Shown here one piece after another: positions 44,853 through 54,592 of a DNA stretch of 64,000 bases. The stretch's first letter is position 1; every line of letters starts with the position of its first letter. Origin of the DNA: UBA6136 sp041178325 (GTDB taxonomy: Bacteria > Pseudomonadota > Gammaproteobacteria > Methylococcales > Methylococcaceae); assembly GCA_041178325.1 (NCBI GenBank), contig JBEGVN010000017.1, positions 89,446-153,445 of the forward strand, given 5' to 3'. Made by a program: the position numbers and the translations under genes. Below the pieces are notes generated by a model, which worked only from the letters and a program-made list of their open reading frames with translations, had not been told where the DNA came from and ran no database searches.

Positions 44853-47801
44853 TTGTCCGGCCACCACGACATCTTCATCTGTCATGACCAGGCCTCCGCG
44901 ACCTCCGTCAAACGTCTTGCCAGCGCCCTTGCCGCACGAGGGGCCTCCTGCCACACCCATGAGGGCACGGCCAGCGCGGAGATCAGTCACAAACTGGCGA
45001 TTTCAAAACTCTTTCTTGTTTATGGCAATGAAGGCTTTTTCGAGTCCCGCGGCTGTCAGGCTCACCTCGCCCTCGCCTGGATAGCCACATCCCTCGATCG
45101 GAAAGGCCCACCATCCAGAATTCTGGTCGTGAATCCAGAAGCAGGCACCCGACACATTTACCCCCTCTGCCTAAAGGAGCGCGTCATTGCGGATACTCAA
45201 GGGGCACAGGATCTTCAAAAGCTTGCGAGCGACCTCCATCAGCATTGCGAGTCCCTCTCAGGCAACCTTGGCGAGCTTTTCCCTCTCGCAAACAAAAAGT
45301 GTACCGGCCCCTTTGATGCCATTGAGCTGGAGCCACTCAATTTTGGGGGCCGGCATAGAGAAATCTGGGACATTCATGGGGCCCTTCGGGGCACCCTGGA
45401 TGGTCATCGGCAGAATGAAACCTTTGTCGTGATCTCAGGGAGCCCAGGATTCGGCAAGACCCAAATCGCCATCGAATACGCCTTTCGGTTTGGCGCAGCG
45501 TATCCTGGCGGAATATTCAGAATTTCAGGAAAAGGGGCAGAACCTGCGGCAAAGTTCAGCCAGCTGGCCATGAACGCACCGCTTAAACCACAACTGCTTG
45601 CTTTGCTGCGACAGCTATCCCCCGATACCGAGTGCAGCGAAAAAACCTCGCTCTCAAAAATCCGCGCGGCGCTCGCAGAGCAATTGGGAAATTCTGCTGG
45701 GGACTTTCTGTGGATTGTCGATGATTTTCCTGAGGGCATTAATGGCCCTGTGATTCAGCAATGGCTTGCACCGGTAAACCCCAGGCAAGATTCGGGCATA
45801 GCGCATAACATTCTCATCACTGAGAGCCAACGCTACGACCATCGCGGGGACCCCATTCACCTTCCGCTTCTAAGTGAAATTTCAGGACAAATGATCCTGA
45901 CCGGGAATAAATTACCCGCAAGAAATGATGAGAAAGACTCGCTCAACTGGCTGACGGATGAGATCGGAAGACACCCGAGGTTTGCAGGTATCGCGGCAGG
46001 AGTCCTTGATGCCGAACGCCATGATCGTCGCAGCACGCTGAGCCGCCTTGCACAGCGCATAAGCCGGAGAAACCGTCTTTCATCCGAGCTATCGCTCCTT
46101 TGGGCCCGAGACTTTCCCGAAGGACGGGAAAAATCCGCTGCCAATCTACTGCTTGACGCTATCCAGAGTCTTGGCGGTGCGGCGCGCGACATTTTGAGGC
46201 TGGCACTTGAGTTGGAAGATCACCCGATCCCTATGCCCCTCATTGTCGAGTGCTTGGTGATCGCAGGCCTGAGTGCCGATGAGCGAAAGGAGGACCTTTT
46301 CACGATCTTTCTTAATGAGCCAGAGGAAAGCCCGCTTAGCCAAGAAGCCGCCGAAGCATATGTCCGCCAGGGTGCACAGCAGATCGGCGCTCTGGGGCTA
46401 GGTCAGATCAGCGAAAAGTTCGTAACCCTCCCTCCTTTGGTTATTCGCGCGTTTTCAAGAGTTTCCACCACCTCACCCCGACAGGCCTTGCTGGCCGAAG
46501 CCTCCTTGCAAGCACTCTACATCATCGCTGAGTCGGCCCATGCAAGTCATAACTTCGACAGCCTGAGTGCGGTCGCGCCCCACGCAAGAAAGCTGGTAGG
46601 CGACCTTCGCGAGCGAATGATTACGCAAGAAGACAACGCCGGCGAAATCACTGGCCGTATCCGACTGGCGCTGCATTTAGCGGATCTTGATCTTCTCCAT
46701 GGCGCGAAATCGCGCGCAACGGCTATCTACCGTGCTACGAGTGCTTATCTCGTTAGGGCTATGGCAACCGATCCCCACAACATCACTCGTCAGAAAGATT
46801 TTGCACGGACTCAAGAACAGCTCGGCGATCTCATGGAAGAGACAAGCCAGCCACAGGGCGCTCTGGATCATTACCGTAAGAGTCTTGGCATCAGAACCTT
46901 CATGGCCAAACAGGAAGGTGGGCCGGGAGAATCAATTCAGGATGCGCTGCGGCTCAACATCAAAATTGCGAGGCTCCAGCGTCGTCTCGGGGATATCGAA
47001 TCCTCACTCCAAACCCAGCAGACCGCCCATGCGCTTCATCTTAAGCTAGCGCAAATGGAACCTGAAAATCACGAGCTGAACTTTGACTTGGCTTCAAGTC
47101 ATGCCCAGCTTGGCGAACTGCACATCAAACTTAACCAGTCGGATGAGGGATTACGGGAACTTAAAAAGGCCCTTCCCCTTTTCGAAAATCTGGCTGATGC
47201 GGTTCCCGATGATCTGCGCTACAGCCGCGCACCGGGCGCAATCCATAATCGAATTGGCGACCTCCTTCACTCCCGCGACGATCTAACCGGCGCATTGAAC
47301 CGATATCGCACCGCGCTTGCGGCGGCAGAAAGCCTTGCCCAACGCAATCCACATCATCCGGAGCTACAGCGCGACCTTGCCATTTGTCACGACAACCTTG
47401 GCGACACGCTCTCAGGCCTCGACGACGCCCAAGAGGCGGACCATCACTTCAAAGCATTCCTGAGTATCGCCGAGGCCGCGGAAAATCGCCCTGCGTTCAG
47501 AGACCTTCGGTCCCGAGAGATTGCCGCGGTTCACATGAAATTAGGACGGGGCCGCGAAGCTGAAAAAATGCCAAGACTCGCATTAGAGCGCTACCTTCAG
47601 GCCCGAACGATGATCGAAAAACTCGCCATCGATTTCCCAGAAAATCAGCGTCTTCGCGAGGACCTCCAATGGCTTCGCCACAAAATTTCTAGACTGAGTG
47701 AGCGACTTGAGGCGGATGATCGCCGAATCGCTCGCAATCGGGCCAATATCCCGGAGATCCCTGAGTCAGGAGCCTCTTCCGATTGGCAGGGTGATGCCTA
47801 A
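44853..47801 (+). CDS. TIR-like / STAND NTPase / TPR multidomain protein
   Basis: 982 residues. Residues 1-80 are TIR-like: strand DIFICHDQ, then a helix, then the SRGCQAHLALAW segment that corresponds to the usual S-x-WC-x2-EL-x2-A. The catalytic Glu position is His71 and the Trp is Gly67. A linker ends in FGGRHREIWDIHGAL, which opens a STAND/NB-ARC-like ATPase: Walker A GSPGFGKT (196-203), Walker B FLWIVDD (285-291), and a sensor-like ILITES. From about 600 the protein is helical, with TPR units of about 52 residues (650-960). TTG start with AGGAG eight bases upstream and a stop two codons before it. The architecture suggests a ligand-triggered oligomerising sensor, possibly in defence. It stands alone between lipid transport and argS. 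Confidence 0.75.
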   Translation: MSGHHDIFICHDQASATSVKRLASALAARGASCHTHEGTASAEISHKLAISKLFLVYGNEGFFESRGCQAHLALAWIATSLDRKGPPSRILVVNPEAGTRHIYPLCLKERVIADTQGAQDLQKLASDLHQHCESLSGNLGELFPLANKKCTGPFDAIELEPLNFGGRHREIWDIHGALRGTLDGHRQNETFVVISGSPGFGKTQIAIEYAFRFGAAYPGGIFRISGKGAEPAAKFSQLAMNAPLKPQLLALLRQLSPDTECSEKTSLSKIRAALAEQLGNSAGDFLWIVDDFPEGINGPVIQQWLAPVNPRQDSGIAHNILITESQRYDHRGDPIHLPLLSEISGQMILTGNKLPARNDEKDSLNWLTDEIGRHPRFAGIAAGVLDAERHDRRSTLSRLAQRISRRNRLSSELSLLWARDFPEGREKSAANLLLDAIQSLGGAARDILRLALELEDHPIPMPLIVECLVIAGLSADERKEDLFTIFLNEPEESPLSQEAAEAYVRQGAQQIGALGLGQISEKFVTLPPLVIRAFSRVSTTSPRQALLAEASLQALYIIAESAHASHNFDSLSAVAPHARKLVGDLRERMITQEDNAGEITGRIRLALHLADLDLLHGAKSRATAIYRATSAYLVRAMATDPHNITRQKDFARTQEQLGDLMEETSQPQGALDHYRKSLGIRTFMAKQEGGPGESIQDALRLNIKIARLQRRLGDIESSLQTQQTAHALHLKLAQMEPENHELNFDLASSHAQLGELHIKLNQSDEGLRELKKALPLFENLADAVPDDLRYSRAPGAIHNRIGDLLHSRDDLTGALNRYRTALAAAESLAQRNPHHPELQRDLAICHDNLGDTLSGLDDAQEADHHFKAFLSIAEAAENRPAFRDLRSREIAAVHMKLGRGREAEKMPRLALERYLQARTMIEKLAIDFPENQRLREDLQWLRHKISRLSERLEADDRRIARNRANIPEIPESGASSDWQGDA

Positions 47802-47849
47802 TTAAGGATAATGGCCGGATAGTACGCCACAGAGCCGCTCCCGCCCATC

Positions 47850-49610
47850 ATGAAAAAACGCCTCGAAACTCTTCTCAAGGAAGCCGTAAGCATCCTTGCC
47901 AATTCTGATGTTCTGCCACGCGACATCGAGGCCAATTGCCAGGTCGAGCGTGCACGGGACGCACTCCATGGGGATTTTGCCAGTAATCTGGCGATGGCTC
48001 TCGCAAAGCCTGCTCGCATGAACCCCCGGGTGTTGGCTGAAAAAATTATCGCTGCCATCCCAAGAGACCCAACTGTACTCAAGATTGAAATTGCCGGCCC
48101 AGGATTCATCAATTTCTTTATGGATCCCAGAGCCCAATTCGGCATCATCCCGGCCATCCTTGATAGCGGAAAAACCTTTGGATGCAGTCAAAAAGGGGCT
48201 GGACAGAAGGCACAGGTTGAGTTTGTCTCAGCCAATCCGACCGGACCGCTACACGTCGGCCATGGTCGCGGGGCCGCCTATGGTGCTGTGGTCTCTAATC
48301 TTCTTGCGGCTGTAGGCTTTGACGTCCATCGTGAGTACTACGTCAACGATGCCGGGCGGCAAATGGATATTCTTGCCGCAAGCGTTTGGCTTCGCTATCT
48401 GGAGCATCTTGGCGCAAGTTTTGCCTTCCCCAGCAATGGCTATCGGGGAGACTATGTCAGGGAGATTGCTGCATCCCTGCACAAGAGCCATGGTGAGCGC
48501 CTCAAGGTCAGCATGGACGCCCTCTTAGAAGACCTTCCGCCAGACGAACCCGAAGGTGGCGATAAAGAAATCTATATCGACGCCATCGTTCAGCGCGCCA
48601 AGGATCTTTTGGGTGAAACGGGCTACCGAGCAGTCTTCGACGCAGGCCTCAATGACATTCTCGCGGATATCCGCGAGGATCTGGCCGAATTTGGTGTTCA
48701 CTATGACACCTGGTACTCCGAAAGGAGTCTGACAGAATCACAGGCCGTCGCGCGATCTTTAGAGAAGCTTGAAAAATCCGGTTACCTTTATCAGCAGGAT
48801 GGTGCCACCTGGTTCGCATCCAGCCAACTGGGCGATGAAAAGGATCGGGTCGTTGTGCGCGAAAACGGTCAGATGACCTACTTTGCCTCAGACATCGCCT
48901 ACCACATGGAAAAGCTCGAACGGGGCTTTGACCGTATTATCGATATCTGGGGGGCGGACCATCACGGCTATATCCCAAGAGTAAGAGCGGCCATGCAGGC
49001 CCTGGGCGGTGACCAAGCGCGCCTTGAAGTCCTTCTCGTTCAATTTGCAGTGCTTTATCGCGGCGAAGAAAAAGTGCAAATGTCGACTCGCTCTGGAGAG
49101 TTCGTCACCTTGCGGCAACTGAGAAACGAAGTCGGAAAAGATGCCGCACGCTTTTTTTATGTTATGCGTAAATCTGACCAGCACATGGACTTTGATCTCA
49201 AGCTGGCTACTTCACGCACCAACGAGAACCCTGTCTATTACGTTCAATATGCGCACGCCCGCGTCTGCAGTGTTTTCCGACAGCTCGACGAAAAGGGCCT
49301 GAGCCGGGATATCGCTGATGGTATGACACACCTCGAGTTACTCACCGATCCCCACGAGACGTCGCTGTTGACCGCCCTCTCTCGTTACCCTGAGACGATC
49401 GAAAACGCCGCCATGCAGCATGCGCCACATCATCTGATCCACTATCTTCGTGATCTGGCAGCAGAGCTCCATGGCTACTACAACGGCGTCCAGTTTCTGG
49501 TGGAAGATGCGGGTCTTCGCAATGCCCGCTTGAATCTGATTGCCGCAGTCCGGCAGGTGATCCGCAATGGGCTCACCCTCTTGGACGTTTCCGCTCCGGA
49601 AACTATGTAG
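47850..49610 (+). CDS. argS: Arginyl-tRNA synthetase
   Basis: 586 residues. The class I HIGH motif is GPLHVGHGRGAAYG (residues about 131-144), and the KMSKS equivalent is KVQMSTRSGEFV. The N-terminal Arg-N domain and C-terminal DALR anticodon-binding domain are at normal positions. It charges tRNA-Arg in the cytoplasm. Followed after three bases by a SPOR-domain gene, a common pairing in beta- and gammaproteobacteria. Confidence 0.97.
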   Translation: MKKRLETLLKEAVSILANSDVLPRDIEANCQVERARDALHGDFASNLAMALAKPARMNPRVLAEKIIAAIPRDPTVLKIEIAGPGFINFFMDPRAQFGIIPAILDSGKTFGCSQKGAGQKAQVEFVSANPTGPLHVGHGRGAAYGAVVSNLLAAVGFDVHREYYVNDAGRQMDILAASVWLRYLEHLGASFAFPSNGYRGDYVREIAASLHKSHGERLKVSMDALLEDLPPDEPEGGDKEIYIDAIVQRAKDLLGETGYRAVFDAGLNDILADIREDLAEFGVHYDTWYSERSLTESQAVARSLEKLEKSGYLYQQDGATWFASSQLGDEKDRVVVRENGQMTYFASDIAYHMEKLERGFDRIIDIWGADHHGYIPRVRAAMQALGGDQARLEVLLVQFAVLYRGEEKVQMSTRSGEFVTLRQLRNEVGKDAARFFYVMRKSDQHMDFDLKLATSRTNENPVYYVQYAHARVCSVFRQLDEKGLSRDIADGMTHLELLTDPHETSLLTALSRYPETIENAAMQHAPHHLIHYLRDLAAELHGYYNGVQFLVEDAGLRNARLNLIAAVRQVIRNGLTLLDVSAPETM

Positions 49611-49613
49611 GCC

Positions 49614-50150
49614 ATGGCGCGGGACGTTAAACACCGGATCCCTGCTTTTCGCCCTGAAAGGCGCAAGCCCCGCGTTAACTTATTGCTTTTGTTAGGATTA
49701 TCAGTCGTAGGAGTGGGCATTCTGGCCACTTTGCTCTCCAAATGGTCCGTCTCAACTGAAAAATCGGAGCCTGCCATCACCCAAAGCACACCTCCCGACG
49801 AGGCGCATTTCGCCTATTTCCGACTGCTTGAAGATCGAGAAAACCGGGTCCCCGAGAACCGAATCAGCGAGGAGCAACGCAATATTAGGCTGGGAAAGGG
49901 CGCAACATCAGGCGAATTTTCCCTCCTGATCGGAACCTATAAGACCCGAGACAAGGCCGAGTCGGTCAGAAATCAGCTCTCCGCTTTCGATGCCCTAAAA
50001 CCCCGCATGGAAGAGGTCACCCTGGAGTTTGCCACCTGGTTTCGACTCAAGCTTGGCCCCTACGGAAATCTCAGGGATGCCAATCAGGTGAGACTCTTCC
50101 TCAGAGACCATGGCATCGACAGCATTATTGAGACCGACGAGCACCCGTAA
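49614..50150 (+). CDS. SPOR-domain inner-membrane protein (FtsN-like)
   Basis: 178 residues: a short positively charged cytoplasmic tail, one membrane helix (about 24-43), a periplasmic linker, and a C-terminal SPOR domain (about 100-175; FSLLIGTYKTRDKAESVRNQ). SPOR domains bind denuded glycan strands at the division septum. The position after argS is the usual one for ftsN-type genes, so a role in division is likely. FtsN essential-helix residues cannot be confirmed by eye. Confidence 0.82.
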   Translation: MARDVKHRIPAFRPERRKPRVNLLLLLGLSVVGVGILATLLSKWSVSTEKSEPAITQSTPPDEAHFAYFRLLEDRENRVPENRISEEQRNIRLGKGATSGEFSLLIGTYKTRDKAESVRNQLSAFDALKPRMEEVTLEFATWFRLKLGPYGNLRDANQVRLFLRDHGIDSIIETDEHP

Positions 50151-50198
50151 TCCCCTCCGTCGACCCGGCAGCCTGATCAACCATCGAGAAATACCGCC

Positions 50199-50594
50199 AT
50201 GAGAATCCTTCACACCATGATTCGCGTCGGCAATCTGGAACGCGCCATCGATTTCTATACAGAAGTTCTGGGTATGCGGCTCCTTAGGCGACAGGATTAT
50301 CCGGATGGGCGCTTCACCCTGGCTTTCGTTGGCTACGGGGAAGAATCCAACCACACGGTCATCGAACTCACACACAACTGGGATACCCCGTCCTATGACC
50401 TTGGCTCGGGCTTCGGTCACATCGCACTCGAGGTTGATGATGCTGCAACCGCCTGTGAACGGACCCGTCAGAAGGGGGGGCGCGTTGTACGCGAGGCCGG
50501 ACCGATGAAGTTTGGCGATACCGTGATCGCCTTCGTTGAGGATCCTGACGGCTACAAAATCGAGTTCATACAAAAAGGGACCGGCGGACATTAA
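50199..50594 (+). CDS. gloA: Lactoylglutathione lyase (glyoxalase I)
   Basis: 131 residues. Metal ligands are visible at family positions: His5 (RILHTMIRV), Glu in HTVIELTHN, His in GFGHIALEV, and Glu in YKIEFIQ. It isomerises the hemithioacetal of methylglyoxal and glutathione to lactoylglutathione in the cytoplasm. Length and motifs agree with the nickel-dependent bacterial enzyme. ATG 50199 is well separated from the previous gene. Confidence 0.95.
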   Translation: MRILHTMIRVGNLERAIDFYTEVLGMRLLRRQDYPDGRFTLAFVGYGEESNHTVIELTHNWDTPSYDLGSGFGHIALEVDDAATACERTRQKGGRVVREAGPMKFGDTVIAFVEDPDGYKIEFIQKGTGGH

Positions 50595-50595
50595 C

Positions 50596-51585
50596 GTGGA
50601 GACAGAGCGACAGAAGGAGCTCGATCTTGCAATTCAGGAACTGTCCTCAGGCGGTGTCGTCGCTTTTCCGACCGAAACCGTTTATGGTCTGGGTGCTGAC
50701 GCCTCAAATCCTGCCGCGATCGCCCAGATCTTCGACATCAAAGGCCGTCCGCCGGATCACCCACTGATCGTCCATATCAGTGGAGCCGATCAGCTTTCCC
50801 GCTGGAGTCATGAAGTACCCGAGTCAGCTTACCAATTGGCTGAGCGCTTCTGGCCGGGCCCTCTGACACTCATCCTCCCCCACAGCAAGGCACCTCCCGA
50901 AGTCACCGGGGGACAATCCAGTGTGGGTGTTCGCGCACCTCGCCACCCTGTCGCGCAGGCCCTTCTTAAGGGCTTTGGCGGAGGAGTGGCTGCACCCTCG
51001 GCCAATCGATTCGGACGCATTAGTCCGACACAGGCCAGACATGTTCGCGATGAACTGGGAAATCGCGTGCGCATTATTCTGGAAGGGGGCGATTGTGAGG
51101 TCGGGCTTGAGTCCACGATTTTGAGTCTTGCAGGCCCCATCCCCTGCCTTTTGCGCCCAGGCGCCATTAGCCGCTCTGAGCTCGAGAATGCACTGAAGCA
51201 GACGATACAAGGGGCGGAAAAAGCATTAGGTCTCAGGGCATCTGGGCTTCTCGAATCGCACTATGCCCCAACGACAAGGCTTAAGCTCATCGCCCCCGAA
51301 CAGATCGCCCGCGAAGCTGCAACCATGACTCCTCGAACCGTCTTGATGTGTTTTCAGGACATCCCGCTGCCGCCTTCGGTTGACCGCGTCCTCATGCCTC
51401 AGAACCCCTCGGATTTTGGCGTACGCCTCTATGCAACGCTTAGGGCACTGGATCAAGGTCAATACGATCTGATCGTCGCTGAAATACCGCCCTTCGATGA
51501 ATCCTGGGCAGCCATTCACGATCGTTTAGGGAGAGCAAGCCATTTCCCACAACCCTCAGGCTCAAAGACTCCGGAATCAAAATGA
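50596..51585 (+). CDS. L-threonylcarbamoyladenylate synthase, long Sua5 type
   Basis: 329 residues from a GTG at 50596, one base after the gloA stop. The YrdC domain (1 to about 205) has VVAFPTETVYGLGADA and the KGRPPDHPLI motif. It is followed by the Sua5 C-terminal domain, linked by ASGLLESHYAPTTRL. It makes threonylcarbamoyl-AMP for the t6A37 modification of ANN-decoding tRNAs. The frame is open from 50536 inside gloA, but that start would be too long. The stop overlaps murF by four bases. Confidence 0.92.
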   Translation: METERQKELDLAIQELSSGGVVAFPTETVYGLGADASNPAAIAQIFDIKGRPPDHPLIVHISGADQLSRWSHEVPESAYQLAERFWPGPLTLILPHSKAPPEVTGGQSSVGVRAPRHPVAQALLKGFGGGVAAPSANRFGRISPTQARHVRDELGNRVRIILEGGDCEVGLESTILSLAGPIPCLLRPGAISRSELENALKQTIQGAEKALGLRASGLLESHYAPTTRLKLIAPEQIAREAATMTPRTVLMCFQDIPLPPSVDRVLMPQNPSDFGVRLYATLRALDQGQYDLIVAEIPPFDESWAAIHDRLGRASHFPQPSGSKTPESK

Positions 51586-52967
51586 CCTTTCCTCTGCTCA
51601 CGATGTCCCTCCAAGACATTGCCAACAGCATTCCCGAGGCTCAAATAAATGGGGCCGCGGACCTCACGATCACGGGCATCAGCACAGATACGCGAAACAT
51701 TCCCGCTGGATGCCTTTTCTTTGCACTACGTGGGGATCGATTTGACGCACATGATTTCATTCAAGAAGCGCTCAACTCTGGCGCAAAGGCCATTGTTTCA
51801 GAGCGACCTCTGGGACCTGAGATTCCGCATGTGCTTGTCGCCGACACCCGAATAGCGCTGGGCGCTACGGCAAAGGCGTGGCGAAGCCGATTTGAGATTC
51901 CGGTCATTACGGTTACCGGCAGCAATGGGAAAACCACGGTCACCCAAATGCTCGCCAAGATTCTCGCAACAGCCTCAGGCGAAGACCATCGCCTCGCCAC
52001 CCAGGGAAATCTCAACAATGAAATTGGTCTTCCCTTGACCCTTTTCCGCATGAACAGCGGGCATCAGCGTGCGGTCTTGGAACTCGGCATGAATCATCCA
52101 GGGGAAATTCATTATCTTGCCGACATCGCGAGGCCTACCGTCGCGCTGGTCAATAATGCACAACGCGAACATCAGGAGTTCATGGGGACCGTCGAGGCCA
52201 CTGCCCATGAAAATGGCGCAGCCATCAGCACACTGCCCCCCTCAGGGCATGCAGTTTTTCCGGCTGATGATCCCTGCGCCCCCATCTGGAGAACACTCGC
52301 GAATGACCGGAAAATCTTGGATTTTGGATTCAAGAATCCGGCCCGCATCCAGGCCGCATGGCAAAGTGAAGCCGATGGCATGATCCTGAGTCTTGACACC
52401 CCAGAGGGCAGAATCGAGCCCCGACTGGCCCTTGCTGGTGCGCATAACGCACATAATGCGGCTGCCGCTGCGACGGCTGCATTGGCTGCAGGCATATCCC
52501 TGTCGGACATCCTTCAGGGACTGGAGAGCTTTCGGCCCATCACGGGAAGAGGCGTCATTCTGCGATCCGCTAGGGGGGCCACCCTGATTGATGACAGTTA
52601 CAACGCAAATCCTGACTCGGTGCTTGCTGCGATTGACCTTCTGGCGGGTAGGCCTAAGCCGGCCTACCTAATCCTCGGTGATATGGGTGAAGTGGGTGAA
52701 AAGGGACCCGAATTTCATGCCGAGGTGGGCCACTATGCAAAAACTCGAGGCCTCACAGGCCTCATCACGCTGGGCAACCTTGCTCGCCATGCATCAGCGG
52801 CATTTGACGCAGAAAAAATGCATCACTTCGACACCTTAGAAGCATTGCTTGCTATCGTTCAACCACTGACCATAGAAGGCGCAACCCTCCTGATTAAGGG
52901 GTCACGATTCATGAAAATGGAGCGCGTAATCGAAGCTTTAACCGGATCACCGAGCGCTACACACTGA
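51582..52967 (+). CDS. murF: UDP-N-acetylmuramoyl-tripeptide-D-alanyl-D-alanine ligase
   Basis: 461 residues of a Mur ligase. The ATP loop is VTGSNGKTTVTQML (about 109-122), the central domain has NEIGLPLTLFRMN and LELGMNHPGEI, and the C-terminal domain has DDSYNANPDSVLAAI. It adds D-Ala-D-Ala to the UDP-MurNAc tripeptide in the cytoplasm. Unusually it is away from any dcw cluster: no murE, mraY or murD is adjacent. Confidence 0.95.
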   Translation: MTFPLLTMSLQDIANSIPEAQINGAADLTITGISTDTRNIPAGCLFFALRGDRFDAHDFIQEALNSGAKAIVSERPLGPEIPHVLVADTRIALGATAKAWRSRFEIPVITVTGSNGKTTVTQMLAKILATASGEDHRLATQGNLNNEIGLPLTLFRMNSGHQRAVLELGMNHPGEIHYLADIARPTVALVNNAQREHQEFMGTVEATAHENGAAISTLPPSGHAVFPADDPCAPIWRTLANDRKILDFGFKNPARIQAAWQSEADGMILSLDTPEGRIEPRLALAGAHNAHNAAAAATAALAAGISLSDILQGLESFRPITGRGVILRSARGATLIDDSYNANPDSVLAAIDLLAGRPKPAYLILGDMGEVGEKGPEFHAEVGHYAKTRGLTGLITLGNLARHASAAFDAEKMHHFDTLEALLAIVQPLTIEGATLLIKGSRFMKMERVIEALTGSPSATH

Positions 52968-52987
52968 TTACTAAGGGGAATCCCTGC

Positions 52988-54592
52988 ATGTCCACGTCCA
53001 GCTCCCCTTTCGATGCCCTGGTTTTCACCAATCGTTTCGTAGGCGATCTTCCCGAAGATCCGATTCCGGACAATTTCGTTCGCCGCGTTCAGGGGGCAGC
53101 CTATTCAAGGGTCTCACCCACACCAGTGAGTGCCCCCAAGCTGGTCAGCGTCATCCCGGAAATGATCCAAGCACTTGGCTTTCCACGAGATGCCGCGTCT
53201 CATCCTGATTTTCTTAATGTCTTTTCGGGCAATACGATACATCCCGGCATGGCTCCCTATGCCACCTGTTATGGCGGCCATCAATTCGGTCACTGGGCGG
53301 AACAGCTTGGCGATGGCCGCGCCATTAACTTAGGCGAAGTTCTTTGTCCCAGCGGTCAGCACCTCACGCTTCAGCTTAAAGGAGCAGGGAGGACGCCCTA
53401 TTCCCGATCAGCCGATGGGCGCGCTGTTCTTCGCTCATCCCTCAGGGAGTATCTTTGCAGCGAGGCAATCCATCACCTGGGCATTCCGACCACGCGCTCA
53501 CTGTGCTTGGTCTTAACAGGTGATTCGGTTATTCGCGACATGTTTTATGACGGGCACGCCAAGGCAGAACCTGGCGCCATCGCCTGTCGTATTGCACCCA
53601 GCTTTACCCGCTTTGGCCACTTTGAGCTTCCCTCGTCCCGCGGAGACCTCGACCTACTAAAACAACTTGTCCATCATTCATTGCAAGTTGAGTTTGAAGG
53701 GCGTTTCAATCCCGACGTCGAGGGATATTGCGAATGGTTTGAGGAAGTCGCCCTAAAAACCGCACGACTTATGGTCGACTGGCAACGCGTTGGCTTTGTT
53801 CATGGGGTGATGAACACGGACAACCTATCCATTCTGGGACTAACCATCGATTATGGCCCTTATGGCTGGCTTGAAGGCTTCGACCCTCTTTGGACGCCGA
53901 ATACTACCGATGCAGGGGGTCGCCGCTATGCCTACGGCCAGCAACCCCTTATCGCCCGCTGGAACCTGATTCGTTTGGCGAATGCCATTTACCCCCTGAT
54001 AGGTAAGGCCCAACGCTTGGAAGATGCGATCGAGCGCTACGATCAAACCTTCAAGACCCTATGGCTTGATGCCATACACCACAAACTGGGTCTTGATCGC
54101 TCGACTAGCCCTTTGCGAGAAGCGCTGATCGAGAGACTTTGGCAACTTTTACTTCTGCGGGAAACCGACTTTACCCTGTTTTTTCGTGGGCTATCCTTCT
54201 GGGAACCTCCTCACCCCGGGACCCCAATCGATCAGATCCCCCATTTTCTTCGTGCCGCTTGGTATGACGAGACACCTCCCTCCCATGCAATAGAGACTCA
54301 GTCCCTTGAATGGCTCAGGGACTACACACATGAAGTGCATGAGGGGGGCGTTTTGGAACAGGATCGTCAACTGCGCATGCAGGCCGTCAACCCAAAATTC
54401 ATCTTTCGCAATTATCTCGCTCAGGAAGTCATCGATGAAATTGAGCGGGGAGGCACCGACAAGCTCGAGCGCCTTCTGAATGCGCTGAGAAGACCTTTCG
54501 ATGAGCAACCTGAGAACGAGGACTTTGCTCAAAAAAGACCCGAATGGGCCCGGCATCGGGCGGGCTGCTCAATGCTGTCCTGCAGCTCTTAA
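52988..54592 (+). CDS. selO: Protein adenylyltransferase SelO (YdiU)
   Basis: 534 residues of the pseudokinase-fold SelO family. Characteristic segments include CYGGHQFGHWAEQLGDGRAI, LKGAGRTPYSRSADGRAVLR, the REYLCSEAIHHLGIPTTRSL helix and VHGVMNTDNLSILG (nucleotide-binding catalytic region). The C-terminus ends ...LSCSS, with Cys where eukaryotic homologues have selenocysteine. It transfers AMP to Ser/Thr/Tyr of redox-linked proteins. Slightly longer than E. coli YdiU. A ribosome site AAGGGG precedes the ATG. Confidence 0.94.
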   Translation: MSTSSSPFDALVFTNRFVGDLPEDPIPDNFVRRVQGAAYSRVSPTPVSAPKLVSVIPEMIQALGFPRDAASHPDFLNVFSGNTIHPGMAPYATCYGGHQFGHWAEQLGDGRAINLGEVLCPSGQHLTLQLKGAGRTPYSRSADGRAVLRSSLREYLCSEAIHHLGIPTTRSLCLVLTGDSVIRDMFYDGHAKAEPGAIACRIAPSFTRFGHFELPSSRGDLDLLKQLVHHSLQVEFEGRFNPDVEGYCEWFEEVALKTARLMVDWQRVGFVHGVMNTDNLSILGLTIDYGPYGWLEGFDPLWTPNTTDAGGRRYAYGQQPLIARWNLIRLANAIYPLIGKAQRLEDAIERYDQTFKTLWLDAIHHKLGLDRSTSPLREALIERLWQLLLLRETDFTLFFRGLSFWEPPHPGTPIDQIPHFLRAAWYDETPPSHAIETQSLEWLRDYTHEVHEGGVLEQDRQLRMQAVNPKFIFRNYLAQEVIDEIERGGTDKLERLLNALRRPFDEQPENEDFAQKRPEWARHRAGCSMLSCSS

